64,000 nucleotides of DNA from Voacanga thouarsii (Eukaryota; Streptophyta; Magnoliopsida; Gentianales; Apocynaceae): NCBI GenBank assembly GCA_026120185.1, contig JANUWF010001192.1, positions 1-64,000 on the forward strand. Direction: 5' to 3'. The notes beneath the pieces are model-generated. The model ran no database searches. It saw only the letters and a list, made by a program, of their open reading frames with translations, and was not told where the DNA came from. This document shows, piece by piece, positions 10,548 to 21,967 of this stretch. A program made the translations under genes and the position numbers. Every line of letters begins with the position of its first letter. Position 1 is the first letter of the stretch.

Positions 10548-11172
10548 CTCTCGCCGTTATTAAAGCCAGAAGACAGGTACGCATTTATTGATCTCGCTAA
10601 ATTCGAATTTGTAACTCTTGATATTTCTGAAAAAAAATTTTTTATATGTCATACAAAAATGCATCTAAATGCTAAAAAAAAAGGAGATCCATATGTCATG
10701 TGGATAAAAAGAAAGATGTGACCACCTGAAGATGGTAGTACTACCCACTCGCACGGTATGAATGGTTGCACCTGAAGTTGCAAGATTGTAAAACCGTGAA
10801 CTCCGTGATGTATAAAACTACATCTTAGTTAAAAATTTTACGGAGAAAAAGTTACTGATGAAGTTATATTGGAGAAGACATTCTCCACTTTTCATACCTC
10901 GAATATTGTCCTGCAAGAATAATATCGAGAAAAATGGTATCCAAAATTGACAAATTTAACATGAGTTATTATTGAGAAATCATGAAGCTGCATGAATCGG
11001 CTCAACAAAGACTCCTAAGTGAATGTTGTTGGCTCCAGCAGAAGCTCATCGTTATAGTCGTAGTTGTGGCAAGTGGCCGTGGTTATGGTCATGGACACAC
11101 TCGATATTTCCCTTATCACGGAGAAATACGGCCACCTGAAGTGGAACAGAAAAGATAATAAGGGAAAAAGAT
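10548..11172 (+). pseudogene. RKD-copia gag' remnant
   Basis: Degenerate plus-strand gag. Pieces of LDISGKNYMSWVLDAKMHL and of the RG-rich and PFHNYNQ regions can be followed, but there are internal deletions and many stops. It corresponds to 19885-20516 in the other copy, including the same deletions, so the decay preceded duplication. It ends where RKD 3' flanking sequence begins. Confidence 0.75.
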
Positions 11173-12202
11173 ATTTCCATTAATAATAAGCATCACATCT
11201 TTTATTCATAGCACTAGTGTTCATATGAACTTGATGATACATGCTTATAGTTGCTCTTTTGTAATTGAGCTGACAAATGTAAGATGAAGGTTTGTAATTG
11301 TTCTTTTTCAATATTTACATTAGAGGACGACAAACAATTAGTAATTATGGACTTCAGCTCCTCTTTTTCGACATCCTCCTCCTTTTCTTTCCCTTTGAGC
11401 CAAAGATCGAGACTAGCAGACAGAAGTAGCCGTAAAATTATCTGCGAAATGAGTCTTGAGATTTTATGATCTCCTTAAGTTTATTATATTTCTTATTATA
11501 TTTGGCCTTGAAGCATGCTTGTCTCAATTTCGTGTTTGGTCCTCTAACCGCGTATTAGGACTTTCTTCCACCAACCGTTTTTCACATTCCAAGCATCGCA
11601 ATGGCTTCTTGTAATTTCTTCTCACCCATATGTCCTCCTTCTTCTTTATTTTGCATATCCCGTAAATCGAAGTGATATCATCGGTTATTTACTTATAAAT
11701 CTTTCATAGTTTCATACTTACAAATTATAAGTATGTATGAGAGAGAACCTGAACATTCTTGATTATGGTCTCCAAGCTCACCAATTTCCTGTGAGGCCAT
11801 CGACGAATTCCTAACTCCCTACATCTTTTCTTGAGACGGGTTATGCCAATATTCAGCTTCTTTGGTCGCGCTCATGATTGGTAGGTAAAAGTACCGCGAA
11901 ATTGTTTCTCTTGATAGTGTTTGAGAGTTATTGCCCTTCTTCTCTCTCTCGCTCTTAATCATCTTCTTCTCCCCGAGAATTTTGTCTCGCAATAATATCT
12001 TGAACTTCGATATTATGCATTTCATGAGTACTTACTCCGACTTCGTTGCCAAGACCACTCATTATTTCTCCTAGAAAAAGAAAATAATATCGCAAAGGTA
12101 ATACCATTCAAAATCCATGTTTAAATGTATAATAACTCGGAAACATATTCTGCTTTGTTCAAAATCCATTAGAGAGTAGAAAGGATCATGCACAAGCATA
12201 TT
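11173..12202 (-). pseudogene. RKD-a 3' half (RWP-RK domain and coiled coil)
   Basis: Antisense to the element. From right to left: end of exon 2 (from 12202), intron, exon 3 with the RWP-RK domain (about 12053-11765; [18 protein letters not shown], then the RRWPHRK region), intron, and exon 4 (about 11658-11230) encoding the coiled-coil and Glu/Lys-rich tail. Compared with the plus copy at 19.0-19.8 kb it keeps the correct CAGGAAATTGG after RRWPH. It shows CGG instead of CAG at the exon-4 acceptor (11659) and frameshifts at other CAG/CTG sites. Confidence 0.75.
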
Positions 12203-15200
12203 CATAACACTCCCCCTTGGATGTCCATCCATTACATAAAGAATATGCCTCGTTAAAACCTTACTAGATAAAAACCCAAAGGGGAAAAAAATCTAGTGAA
12301 GGAAAAAGAGTACACTATTCTATATGTCCATTTATTACTCCCCCGATGAGATGATTCCTTTAAATCTTTAAACCGACGCATACCGATTTTATATCTCAAC
12401 TTTTCAAATGTTGCAGTCGGTAAAGTCTTCGTGAAAATATCTCGCGAGGTTATCACATGACCGAATTTGTAGCACATCAATTTCACCTTTCTTCCGGAGT
12501 TCATGAGTAAAGAAGAATTTTGGTGAAATATGTTTTGTCCGATCTCCTTTAATATATCCTCCTCGTAATTGAGCTATGCAAGCCGCATTGTCTTCATAAA
12601 GAGGAGTTGGAATACCTTTGATTGATGATAATCCACAACTTTCTCTGACATAATGAATCATGGATCTTAGCCATACACATTCTCGACTTGCTTCATGAAT
12701 GGCTATAATTTCAAGATGATTTGAAGAAGTAGTCGCTATAGATTGTTTCGTAGAACGCCATGATATAGCAAAGATTTCCACATGTAAATAGATAGCCCGT
12801 TTGAGAACGTGCTTTATGTGGATCGATAAATAACCAAAGATCTCGCATAACCTATCAATGTTGGACTGGTTTTATTTGAATAAAATAATCCGAGATCAAT
12901 TGTACCTTGGAGATATCGAAGGACTTGTTTAATTCCATTCCAATGTCGTCGTGTTGGTGAAGAACTAAATCTTGCTAATAAATTGACAACAAAAGCAATA
13001 TCAGTGCCGTGTGTTATTAGCAAGATACATCAATGCACCAATTGCACCGAGATATGGTACTTCAGACCAAGGAGTTCTTCATCATTTTCTTGAGGTCTGA
13101 AAGGATCTTTATCCACATTTAATGATCTGCACGATCATTGGAATACTCAATGGATGTGCTTTGTCCATGTAAAATCTTTTAGCACTTTTGTCGTATATGT
13201 TGATTGATGAATAAATGTTCCACTCTCCAAATGTTCAATTTGTAAACCAAGGCAAAATTTGGTTTTACCAAAATCCTTGATTTCGAATTCTCTTTTAAAT
13301 AATCAATTGTTTCTTGGAGCTCTTCAGAGTTCCAATAAGATTAATATCATCAACATATATAGCTAATATCACAAATTTAGAACCAGCATTTCTTAATAAA
13401 AACGCATGGACATACCCGGTCATTTTTAAATCCCGCTTTCAATAAATATTCACTAAGACGTGTGAACCACATGCGCCCGCATTGCTTCAGTGCCATATAA
13501 TGATTTCGCAACTTGATGGAGTAATTTTCACGAGGATAATGTTTATATGCTTCGTGCATATGAAATCCTTCTGGGATTTTCATGTAAACATCATTTTCTA
13601 AATTTCCATACAAGTAAGCAAAGTGACAACATCTAATAGGCGCATATCTATCTTTTCATGTACCGCCAAACCGATAAGATATCGGAGTGTAATAGCATCA
13701 ACAACAGGAGAATAAGTTTCATCATAATCAATACCTGGTCTTTGTGAAAAACCTTGGGCTACTAATCGCGCTTTATATCGAACGATTTCACTCTTTTCAT
13801 TGCGCTTTCGCACAAATATCCATTTGTAGCCAACAGGTTTTATACCTTCCGGTGTTCGGACCGCAGTCCGAAGACTTCACGTTTTGCCGCTGCATTTAAC
13901 TCCGATTGAATCGCATCTTTCCATTGCAGCCAATCTTTTCTATGCCGACATTCATCAATCGATATTGGTTCAGGATCATCATTATCCCGTGTAACATCAA
14001 GAGATATATTGTATGCAAATATATTATCAATAACAGCTTTCTATCCGATTCCAACTTCTACCTGAAGTGGTATAATTGATAGAAATTTCAGTGTTACTTT
14101 CATCAACTTCTCGGTTCTTTGTCATCAGCTCTCTCTTGGTCTTTATCATTCTTTTCTTCAATATGATCTTCTGGATCATTTAATCCTCTTTTCTTTCGAG
14201 GATTTTTATCTTTAGAACCAAGAGGTCGGCCACGCTTCCGGCGTGTTTTTGACTCAAGCAGCTATAGGTATAATATTTTGTTCTCGCTGGAACTTCAATT
14301 CGAATAGGAGCATTTATAGTCGGAATATGCGATTTTGTAACTCTTCTCGGAGTCAACAAAAGCTGCCTCGGCATTTGATTTGCAATGCTTTGCAAATGAA
14401 TTATCTTTTGAACTTCAAGTTCACATGCGCTTGTGCGCGGATCAAGATAATTTAATGATGTTGTCCAATCAAGATCCTTTTTATACCGTTTTGGGTTCTC
14501 CCCTAATTTAGGGAATAATGATTCATCAAAATGACAATCAGCAAATCTTGCCGTGAATACATCTCCCGTCGTGGGTTCAACATACCCGATAATAGAGGGA
14601 GAATCATATCCAACGTATATCCCCTTTCTTCTTTGAGGACCCATCTTTGTACGTTGGTTTGGTGCAATTGGAATATATACAAGACACCCAAAAATTCTTA
14701 AATGAGCAATATTTGGTTCTCGACCCAAAAGCCAATTGCAAAGGAGAGAATTTATGATAACTAGCCGGTCTTATACGTACAAGTGTTGCAAAGCATGTAG
14801 AATAGCATGTCCTCAGTGCAGATGTTGGGAGATTTGTTTTCATTAATAATGGTCTAGCAATTAATTGTAATCGTTTAATCAAAGATTCAAGAAGACCATT
14901 CTGTGTGTGAACATGAGCTACAGGATGTTCAACATTAATCCCAATTGACATGCAATATGCATCAAAAGCATGTGATGAAAATTCACCAAACATTATCCAA
15001 ACGGATATTTTTAATGTGATGGTCCGGAAATTGTGCTCGTAATTTAATTATTTGAGCAAGTAATCTCGCAAACGCCAAAGTTGCGAGTAGATAATAAACA
15101 TACATGTGACCATCGGGATGATGCATCAATTAAGACCATAAAATATTTGAACGGTCCACATGGTGGATCAATAGGTCCACAAATATCTCCGTGAACTGCT

Positions 15201-15850
15201 TCGAGAAATGTAGGACTTTCAGCTCCTACTTTTACCGGTGATGGTTTAACAATTAATTTTCCTAGGGAACATGCAAGACATGCGAATTTTTCTCGATGTT
15301 AATATCCTTTTATTTTTTAAAGGATGACCATGTGTATTCTCAATGATTCTTCTCATCATGGTAGATCCCGATGACCCAACCGGTCATGCCAAATGCTAAA
15401 AGTAATAGGATCAAGAAACTTCTGGTTTACTAGATGATGAATTTCAATTGTACGTATTTTTACAAAATATAGACCAAGAGAAAAAGACGGCAGCTTTTTC
15501 TAATACCGATTTCTTACCCAAATGCATTTGAGTAATAAAAAGATGCTCAATCCCATTTTCCTCATTTGTTTCAACATGATACCCATTTCTCGCTGATATC
15601 TTTAAAACTCAATAAATTTCTTCTCGGATTTTGAGGAAAATAGTGCCTTATCAATAATAATTGTTGTTCCTTTAGGCAACAATATACTAGCTCTTCCGGA
15701 GCCCTCAATTACATTTGCACTACCGTTTATCGTATAAATATTTATTTCTCCCATTTTGAGATCGTAAAAATATTTCTCATTTTTTAGTATGGTGTGTGTA
15801 GTTCCACTATCAATAATGCATACATCATCATTAATAACAGCCATCCGAAC
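12203..15850 (-). pseudogene. Copia-III pol body, ordinary family member
   Basis: Minus-strand copia from PPT to protease. A 10-bp stub of the LTR (ATTCATAACA) is followed by PPT, RNase H (12253-12815), RT (about 12830-13830, YVDD near 13350), linker, integrase (about 14400-15420) and protease (15602-15844, IDSGTTHTILKNEKYF). The reading frame is broken repeatedly by 1-2 bp changes, mostly at CTG/CAG. Its own 3' LTR is lost except for the stub, which joins RKD sequence at 12202/12203. Confidence 0.85.
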
Positions 15851-15950
15851 ACAAATATATATATGTAAACGTAAATATTATTAGAATAGAATGAAAATGA
15901 AAATACAAAAATATCGTGGTGAGGCTTTAGTTCTTTTGGACACCGCCATC

Positions 15951-16350
15951 ACCAATTAAATGGTCTATCCTACCGTCCGGGTGTTCAAAAATCCGATACA
16001 TCCATATGGGTAATATTGATATTAAGATCTTCGTGATCACTATCGTCATCCTCAACATTATTTATTGGATGTTGAGAAAAATTTGCTTCCACATTTTTAT
16101 TTTTCAATGAAGCTTGATACAATTCAACTAAATGCTTAGCCGTACGTACGCTTTCGTGACCAATGACCTTTCATGCCACATCTATAACATATATCCTCAT
16201 GCTTTTCTTCAATTTCTTTTTCTTTTCCCTTTTGATCTTTTCTCGCTCCACTTCAGTGGCCGTATTTCTCACAGCTTGATTATAATTGTGATAAGGGAAA
16301 TATCGAGCGTGACTACGACCATAACCACGACCACGGCCACGGCCACATAC
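15951..16350 (-). pseudogene. Copia-III gag C-terminal fragment
   Basis: Minus-strand gag piece with the CCHC knuckle region near 16180 and the start of the RG-rich stretch. It stops abruptly at about 16350 inside the repetitive CCACGGCCACGG tract, where an inverted pol fragment begins. The N-terminal gag and 5' LTR of this body are missing. Confidence 0.75.
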
Positions 16351-16545
16351 AAGCGCGTGTGAACTTGAAGTTCAAAAGATAATTCATTTGTAAAGCATTG
16401 CAAATCAAATGCCAGACCCTTTTGTTGACTCTAGAAGAGTAACAAAATCACATATGCCAGTTATAAATGCTCATATTCTAATTGAAGTTCCAACAGAACA
16501 AAAGATTTTACATATAGTCACTGAGCTAAAAGCACGCCGTAAGCG
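16351..16545 (+). other. Inverted integrase-C fragment (rearrangement joint)
   Basis: A 195-bp plus-strand piece equivalent to about 7577-7782 (integrase C-terminus to basic linker). It is wedged between minus-strand gag on the left and minus-strand RNase H start on the right. Both ends are abrupt. It marks a complex joint, consistent with template switching during repair. Confidence 0.75.
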
Positions 16546-18116
16546 TGGCGTAAATAACCAAAGATCTCGCATAACCTATCAATGTTGGACTGGTTTTATT
16601 TGAATAAAATAATCCGAGATCAATTGTACCTTGGAGATATCGAAGGACTTGTTTAATTCCATTCCAATGTCGTCGTGTTGGTGAAGAACTAAATCTTGCT
16701 AATAAATTGACAAAGAAAAGCAATATCAGTGTCGTGTGTTATTAGCAAGATACATCAATGCACCAATTGCACTCGAGATATGGTACTGCAGACCAAGGAG
16801 TTCTTCATCATTTTCTTGAGGTCTGAAAGGATCTTTATCCACATTTAATGATCGCACGATCATTGGAATACTCAATGGATGTGCTTTGTCCATGTAAAAT
16901 CTTTTTAGCACTTTTGCTGTATATGTTGATTGATGAATAAATGTTCCACTCTCCAAATGTTCAATTTGTAAACCAAGGCAAAATTTGGTTTTACCAAAAT
17001 CCTTGATTTCGAATTCTCTTTTTAAATAATCAATTGTTTCTTGGAGCTCTTCAGAGTTCCAATAAGATTAATATCATCAACATATATAGCTAATATCACA
17101 AATTTAGAACCAGCATTTCTTAATAAAAACGCATGGACATACCCGGTCATTTTTAAATCCCGCTTTCAATAAATATTCACTAAGACGTGTAAACCACATG
17201 CGCCCGTATTGCTTCAGGCCATATAATGATTTCTCGCAACTTGATGGAGTAATTTTCACGAGGATAATGTTTATATGCTTCGTGCATATGAAATCCTTCG
17301 GGATTTTCATGTAAACATCATTTTCTAAATTTCCATACAAGTAAGCAAAGTGACAACATCTAATAGGCGCATATCTATCTTTTCATGTACCGCCAAACCG
17401 ATAAGATATCGGAGTGTAATAGCATCAACAGAGTTTTATACTCTTTTGGTGTTCGGACCTGCAGTCCGAAGACTTCACGTTTTGCCGCTGCATTTAACTC
17501 CGATTGAATCGCATCTTTCCATTGCAGCCAATCTTTTCTATGCCGACATTCATCAACTGATATTGGTTCAGGATCATCATTATCCCGTGTAACATCAAGA
17601 GATATATTGTATGCAAATATATTATCAATAACAGCTTTCTATCCGATTCCAACTTCTACCTGAAGTGGTATAATTGATAGAAATTTCAGTGTTACTTTCA
17701 TCAACTTCTGGTTCTTTGTCATCGTTCTCTCTTGGTCTTTATCATTCTTTTCTTCAATATGATCTTCTCGGATCATTTAATCCTCTTTTCTTTCGAGGAT
17801 TTTTATCTTTAGAACCAAGAGGTCGGCCACGCTTCCGCATGCTTTTGGCTCACAGCACTATATGTAAAATCTTTTGTTCCGTTGGAACTTCAATTAGAAT
17901 AGGAGCATTTATAATCGGCATATGCGATTTTGTTACTCTTCTAGAGTCAACAAAAGTGTCTCGGCATTTGATTTGCAATGCTTTACAAATGAATTATCTT
18001 TTGAACTTCAAGTTCACACGCGCTTGTATGTGGATCAAGATAATTTAATGATGTTGTCCAATCACGATCTTTCTTGTACTCGTTTCTATTCTCCCCTAAT
18101 TTAGGGAATAATGATT
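16546..18116 (-). pseudogene. RKD-copia pol' of the unpermuted copy
   Basis: Minus-strand pol' from the start of RNase H (16546) through RT (YVDD near 17070), linker and integrase C-terminus. It ends at about 18116 in the sequence TTAGGGAATAATGATT, where the RKD promoter region begins. The junction is the same as at about 7497 in the permuted copy. Frameshifts are frequent. It lacks about 130 bp of RT around 17430 relative to the other copies. Confidence 0.8.
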
Positions 18117-18288
18117 TCACAAGAGAATAAGAAAAGAAATATAAGAAAATGATGACAAGTAGGAAATGCCAAGAAAAATATCTCCTTTTTTTTTTTTTTC
18201 ACTCTTCCCTGCACCGACTTTTCCTCTTCCTCTCTTGTCTTTTCTTCTCCTCCGACCCTCTACCTACCATCTACCTCTTCTTCTTCCT

Positions 18289-18289
<1 letters not shown>

Positions 18290-18323
<34 letters not shown>

Positions 18324-18335
18324 ATCGATATATAT
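18290..18335 (+). repeat. (TA)n tract in RKD-a promoter
   Basis: ATACATG(TA)n tract about 55-95 bp upstream of the RKD-a start codon at 18388. It matches the tract at 7266-7312 in the permuted copy and the shorter GGGATATATATATC near 46420 in RKD-b. It may supply the TATA box. Confidence 0.5.
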
Positions 18336-18387
18336 ATCAGCTTATCGATCATTAGTAAACATCAAAAACAAAAATCACAAAGCGTAT

Positions 18388-19840
18388 ATGGAGACTCGTA
18401 ATTCATTTGAGACATGGTCAAATTTTGACTTAGTTTCTGCAGCAGATGTTGATGTATTTTCATTTCCAAACCAACCGCTTCGCCTAATTCGAACACGTAA
18501 GATTTTGATATGTTTTCCTTTCCAAACCAACCGCTTCGCCTAATTCGAACGCAGTAAGATTTTGATATGTTTTCCTTTTCAAACCAACCGCTTCGTCTAA
18601 TTCGAACGCAGAAGATTTTGATATGTTTTCCTTTCCAAACCAACCACTTCCTCCTAATTTCGTGTGAGATACCTTTGATGGCTTCCATTTGTTTTTAGTG
18701 TGCTTGATAATGAAATTAAACTCTCTTTTGGTTTGTTTTTTTATGTAAATCAATGGAAGTTTTGAACATACCGCTTTGGACCAAGTTGATCCGCTCCTAC
18801 AAGAGACTCGCTTTTGATACTCGTTCCTCTTGATACTATTCCTTTGAATGAGGATATGCTTGTGCATGATCCTTTCTACTCTCTAATGGATTTTGAACAA
18901 AGCCGTAATATGTTTCCAGTGTTATTATACATTTAAACATGGATTTTGAATGGTATTACCTTTATCGATATTATTTTCTTTTTCTAGGAGAAATAATGAG
19001 TGGTCTTGGCAATGAAGTCGGAGTAAGTACTCATGAAATGCATAATATCGAAGTTCAAGATATTATTGCAGTACAAAATTCCCGGGGAGAAGAAGATGAT
19101 TAAGAGGCAGAGAGAGAAGAAGGGCAATAACTCTCAAACACTATCAAGAGAAACAATTTCGCAGTACTTTTACCTACCAATCATGAGCGCAGCCAAAGAA
19201 CTGAATATTGGCATAACCCGTCTCAAGAAAAGATGTAGGGAGTTAGGAATTCGTCGATGGCCTCACAGAAATTGGTGAGCTTGGAGACCATAATCAAGAA
19301 TGTTCAGGTTCTCTCTCATACATACTTATAATTTGTAAGTATGAAACTATGAAAGATTTATAAGTAAATAACCGATGATATCACTTCGATTTACAGGATA
19401 TGCAAAATAAAGAAGAAGGAGGACATATGGCTGAGAAGAAATTACAAGAAGCCATTGCGATACTGGAATGTGAAAAACAGTTGGTGGAAGAAAGTCCTAA
19501 TACGCAGTTAGAGGACCAAACACAGAAATTGAGACAAGCATGCTTCAAGGCCAAATATAATAAGAAATATAATAAACTTAAGGAGATCATAAAATCTCAA
19601 GACTCATTTCGCAGTAATTTTACGGCTACTTCTGCTGCTAGTCTCGATGCTGGCTCAAAAGGGAAAGAAAAGGAGGAGGATGTCGAAAAAGAGGAGTTGA
19701 AGTCCATAATTACTAATTGTTTGTCGTCCTCTAATGTAAATATTGAAAAAGAACAATTACAAACCTTCATCTTACATTTGTCGACTCAATTACAAAAGAG
19801 CAACTATAAGCATGTATCATCAAGTTCATATGAACACTAG
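18388..19840 (+). pseudogene. RKD-like: RKD-a: RWP-RK transcription factor gene captured by copia
   Basis: Complete captured gene, antisense to its host retrotransposon, with promoter (from about 18117) and 3' flank (to about 19884). Exon 1: 18388-about 18665, with FSFPNQPL repeats. Exon 2: from about 18754. Exon 3: 18988-19307, containing the RWP-RK domain ([20 protein letters not shown], then the RRWPHR region), the DNA-binding signature of RKD proteins. Exon 4: 19397-19840, a coiled coil (AEKKLQEAIAILECEKQLVE) and acidic tail. An AATAAA lies near 19849. The exon-2 acceptor reads CAA instead of CAG, and a G is missing after RRWPHR, giving a frameshift. Both are correct in the other copy, so the damage may be sequencing error. 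RKD factors act in the nucleus in egg cell and early embryo. Confidence 0.8.
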
Positions 19841-19884
19841 TGCTATGAATAAAAGATGTGATGCTTATTATTAATGGAAATATC

Positions 19885-20516
19885 TTTTTCCCTTATTATC
19901 TTTTCTGTTCCACTTCAGGTGGCCAGTATTTCTCTGTGATAAGGGAAATATCGAGTGTGTCCATGACCATAACCACGGCCACTGCCACAACTACGACTAT
20001 AACGATGGCTTCTACTGGAGCCAACAGCATTCACTTCGGGAGTGCTTGTTGAGCCAGTTCATCTGGCTTCATGATTTCTCAATAATAACTCATGTTAAAT
20101 TTGTCAATTTGGGATACCATTTTTCTCGATATTGTTACTGCAGGACAATATTCGAGGTATGAAAAGTGGAGAATGTCTTCTCCAATATAACTTCATCAGT
20201 AACTTTTTCTCCGCAAAATTTTTAACTAAGATGTAGTTTTATACATCACGGAGTTCACGGTTTTACAATCTTGCAACTTCAGGTGCAACCATTCATACCG
20301 TGCAGTGGGTAGTACGACCATCTTCAGGTGGTCAAATCTTTCTTTTTATCCACATGACATATGGATCTCCTTTTTTTTAGCATTTAGATGCATTTTTGTA
20401 TGACATATAAATTTTTTTTCAGAAATATCAAGGGCTACAAATTCGAATTTAGCGAGATCAATAAATGCGTACTGTCTTCCGGCTTTAATAACGAGCAGAG
20501 ACTCGTGCTGATAACG
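19885..20516 (-). pseudogene. RKD-copia gag' of the unpermuted copy
   Basis: Minus-strand decayed gag between the RKD 3' flank and the primer site. It contains the recognisable CCACTTCAGGTGGCC and TCATGATTTCTCAATAATAA blocks but no open frame. It shares deletions with 10548-11172. The primer site lies at its right edge (about 20501-20516). Confidence 0.75.
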
Positions 20517-20873
20517 TGTTATAAAATTAGGGTAGTGTTAGAATAAAATCTACACACTACACACTAAGAAAATTCTAACTATTCTTTGCACAAGAATTTC
20601 TCTTCAAACTTCTCTCTTTCTTTCTCTCACAATTCTTTCTCTAATCTTTCTTTCACTAATCTTTCTTTCACAAAATGATGGTGTATTACAAGCTTAGAGA
20701 ATAGCTCTATTTATAGAGCTCTAATTAGTGAAATACATCATGGCATACATCATCTTCAATTAATGGTGTCTCCACTAAATGGTGGACATCCATAAAAATC
20801 TTCTAATAATTCACATAAATCCATAATTAGTGGAGCCTCCACTAATTAATGGAGATTCCAATAATTCATAACA
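20517..20873 (-). repeat. Right (5') LTR of composite element (357 bp)
   Basis: Reads TGTTATAAAATTAGGG at its left and ends CATAACA, followed by ATATC. It is 10 bp shorter than its partners through loss of CTAATCTCAA near 20757. It closes the composite insertion. Confidence 0.93.
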
Positions 20874-20878
20874 ATATC

Positions 20879-21312
20879 AATTTTCTAGTGTATTAAAAAA
20901 GATAATTTTACTTATATTTTACATAAAAAGCTCCTTCATATTCTTATGCATAATATTTTATATTATGATTTTGTACCGTAACATATCGAATGAGTCCATC
21001 TTTTAGTGAATTTGATTCTTTCAAACTAAAAAATTACGTATTCATACTTGTATTGCATTCGAAATCTACTGCGTTTCTAGTAACTATTGAAAGAATGAGA
21101 AAGCTCAAACTACAAACCAAAACGAAACGGAGAAAATGTTCCAATTTCAGCCAGCAATCAACCCCTCTTTCCTCTCTTCTTGTTATGACATGATGCTACG
21201 GATGAATCACGGAAAGGCCTTGTAGGTGCAGCCGGCAGGAGAATCCAAATGCAAATGCCCGCACAGATTGGATGACAATCCTAGCCATTATTCTCAATCA
21301 TGTTATCAGCAA
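20879..21312. repeat. Host tandem duplication, unit 2, right piece
   Basis: Continuation of the tandem unit after the target duplication. It includes a second copy of the LRK10L 3'-end relic (about 21140-21240) parallel to 5555-5690. Confidence 0.85.
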
Positions 21313-21620
21313 TTGCGAGAGTGCCTATGGATGATATCTGCATCCCAAAAGGTATGAACATGGAAAAATAAAACATACCTCAGAATAGTACCTGCTCTAC
21401 TCAGATACTCTGTAATCCATTGAGCATCTCTTCTTGCTGAATCTACTCCTTAAAAGCTCTTACAAACATTTACTAAGTCTTTTTGGTCCACAATCCTGTA
21501 GACCTCCAATGAAGTAAATAAAGAAAAAGATTACTAAAGAAAAAGCAGCTCTTTGCACTGTAGATATATTAAATATTCACTACAAGTTGTAGCTTATGGT
21601 AGTTAATCGCCTATACTGAT
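21200..21620. other. Segmental duplication shared with 60.0-60.4 kb
   Basis: From GCACAGATTGGATGACAATC to GTTGTAGCTTATGGTAGTTA this parallels 60030-60395 with scattered substitutions and small indels. Each copy lies next to LRK10L relics. I see no coding potential. The remaining 21620-21967 stretch has no feature I can support. Confidence 0.75.
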
Positions 21621-21967
21621 TCAAATAGACAAAGGAAAACTAAAGAGGAGAACGTATCCAGTTTGTACATACATAGAGACGTGTGACAGCCGAAACTACA
21701 AGATTTTTAGATGAAAATCACACAATTGATTTTACAGAGGAGGAAAACAATGCAAAGGGAGATGCAGAAATTCTTATTTACTCTGCTGCACCTTGGTTCA
21801 TTCAGATGGTAACAAATGGTGATATTCAATTCGATACTTGACATCGGAGGTCATCGGTAGACGCAAAAGCAAGGATATTTCATGTAGTTAATAGTGAATA
21901 AGTTAACCAAAGGTCTCTCACAAAATCACCTTTCTTCTCCAAAAACTATCAACACGATCTTTTCTCA

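Larger units (their letters stand above)
6779..12202 (+). mobile_element. Circularly permuted RKD-copia element
   Basis: Reading plus: RKD 5' half (antisense), pol' from integrase C-terminus to RNase H, polypurine tract, LTR, one A, LTR, primer site, gag', RKD 3' half (antisense). This is the order of the linear element LTR-gag'-RKD-pol'-LTR opened inside RKD exon 2 and closed at the LTRs. Compared with the unpermuted copy at 18.1-20.9 kb, only about 22 bp of exon 2 is missing between the two ends. Length is 5424 bp, the size expected for a full unit. Confidence 0.8.
5805..20873 (-). mobile_element. Composite 15-kb copia insertion with captured RKD gene
   Basis: A 15,069-bp block bounded by inverted-orientation LTRs (5805-6171 and 20517-20873), both reading minus. 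It is flanked by ATATC at 5800-5804 and 20874-20878. Unit 1 of the host tandem repeat shows the uninterrupted target. Inside lie a minus-strand RNase H piece, a circularly permuted plus-strand element (6779-12202), a minus-strand ordinary copia body (12203-16350), a short inverted segment (16351-16545) and a minus-strand RKD-carrying body (16546-20516). The outer LTRs plus TSD show that one element landed here first. The interior was built by later insertion and rearrangement. Confidence 0.85.

Noticed and set aside
12819..13023. Separate small genes suggested by many short minus frames between 12253 and 16956
   Set aside because: They are consecutive pieces of one copia polyprotein cut by small frameshifts.
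5805..20873. Integrated pararetrovirus
   Set aside because: No movement-protein or caulimovirid coat motifs; LTRs, 5-bp target duplication, polypurine tract and PR-INT-RT-RH order are those of Ty1/copia retrotransposons.
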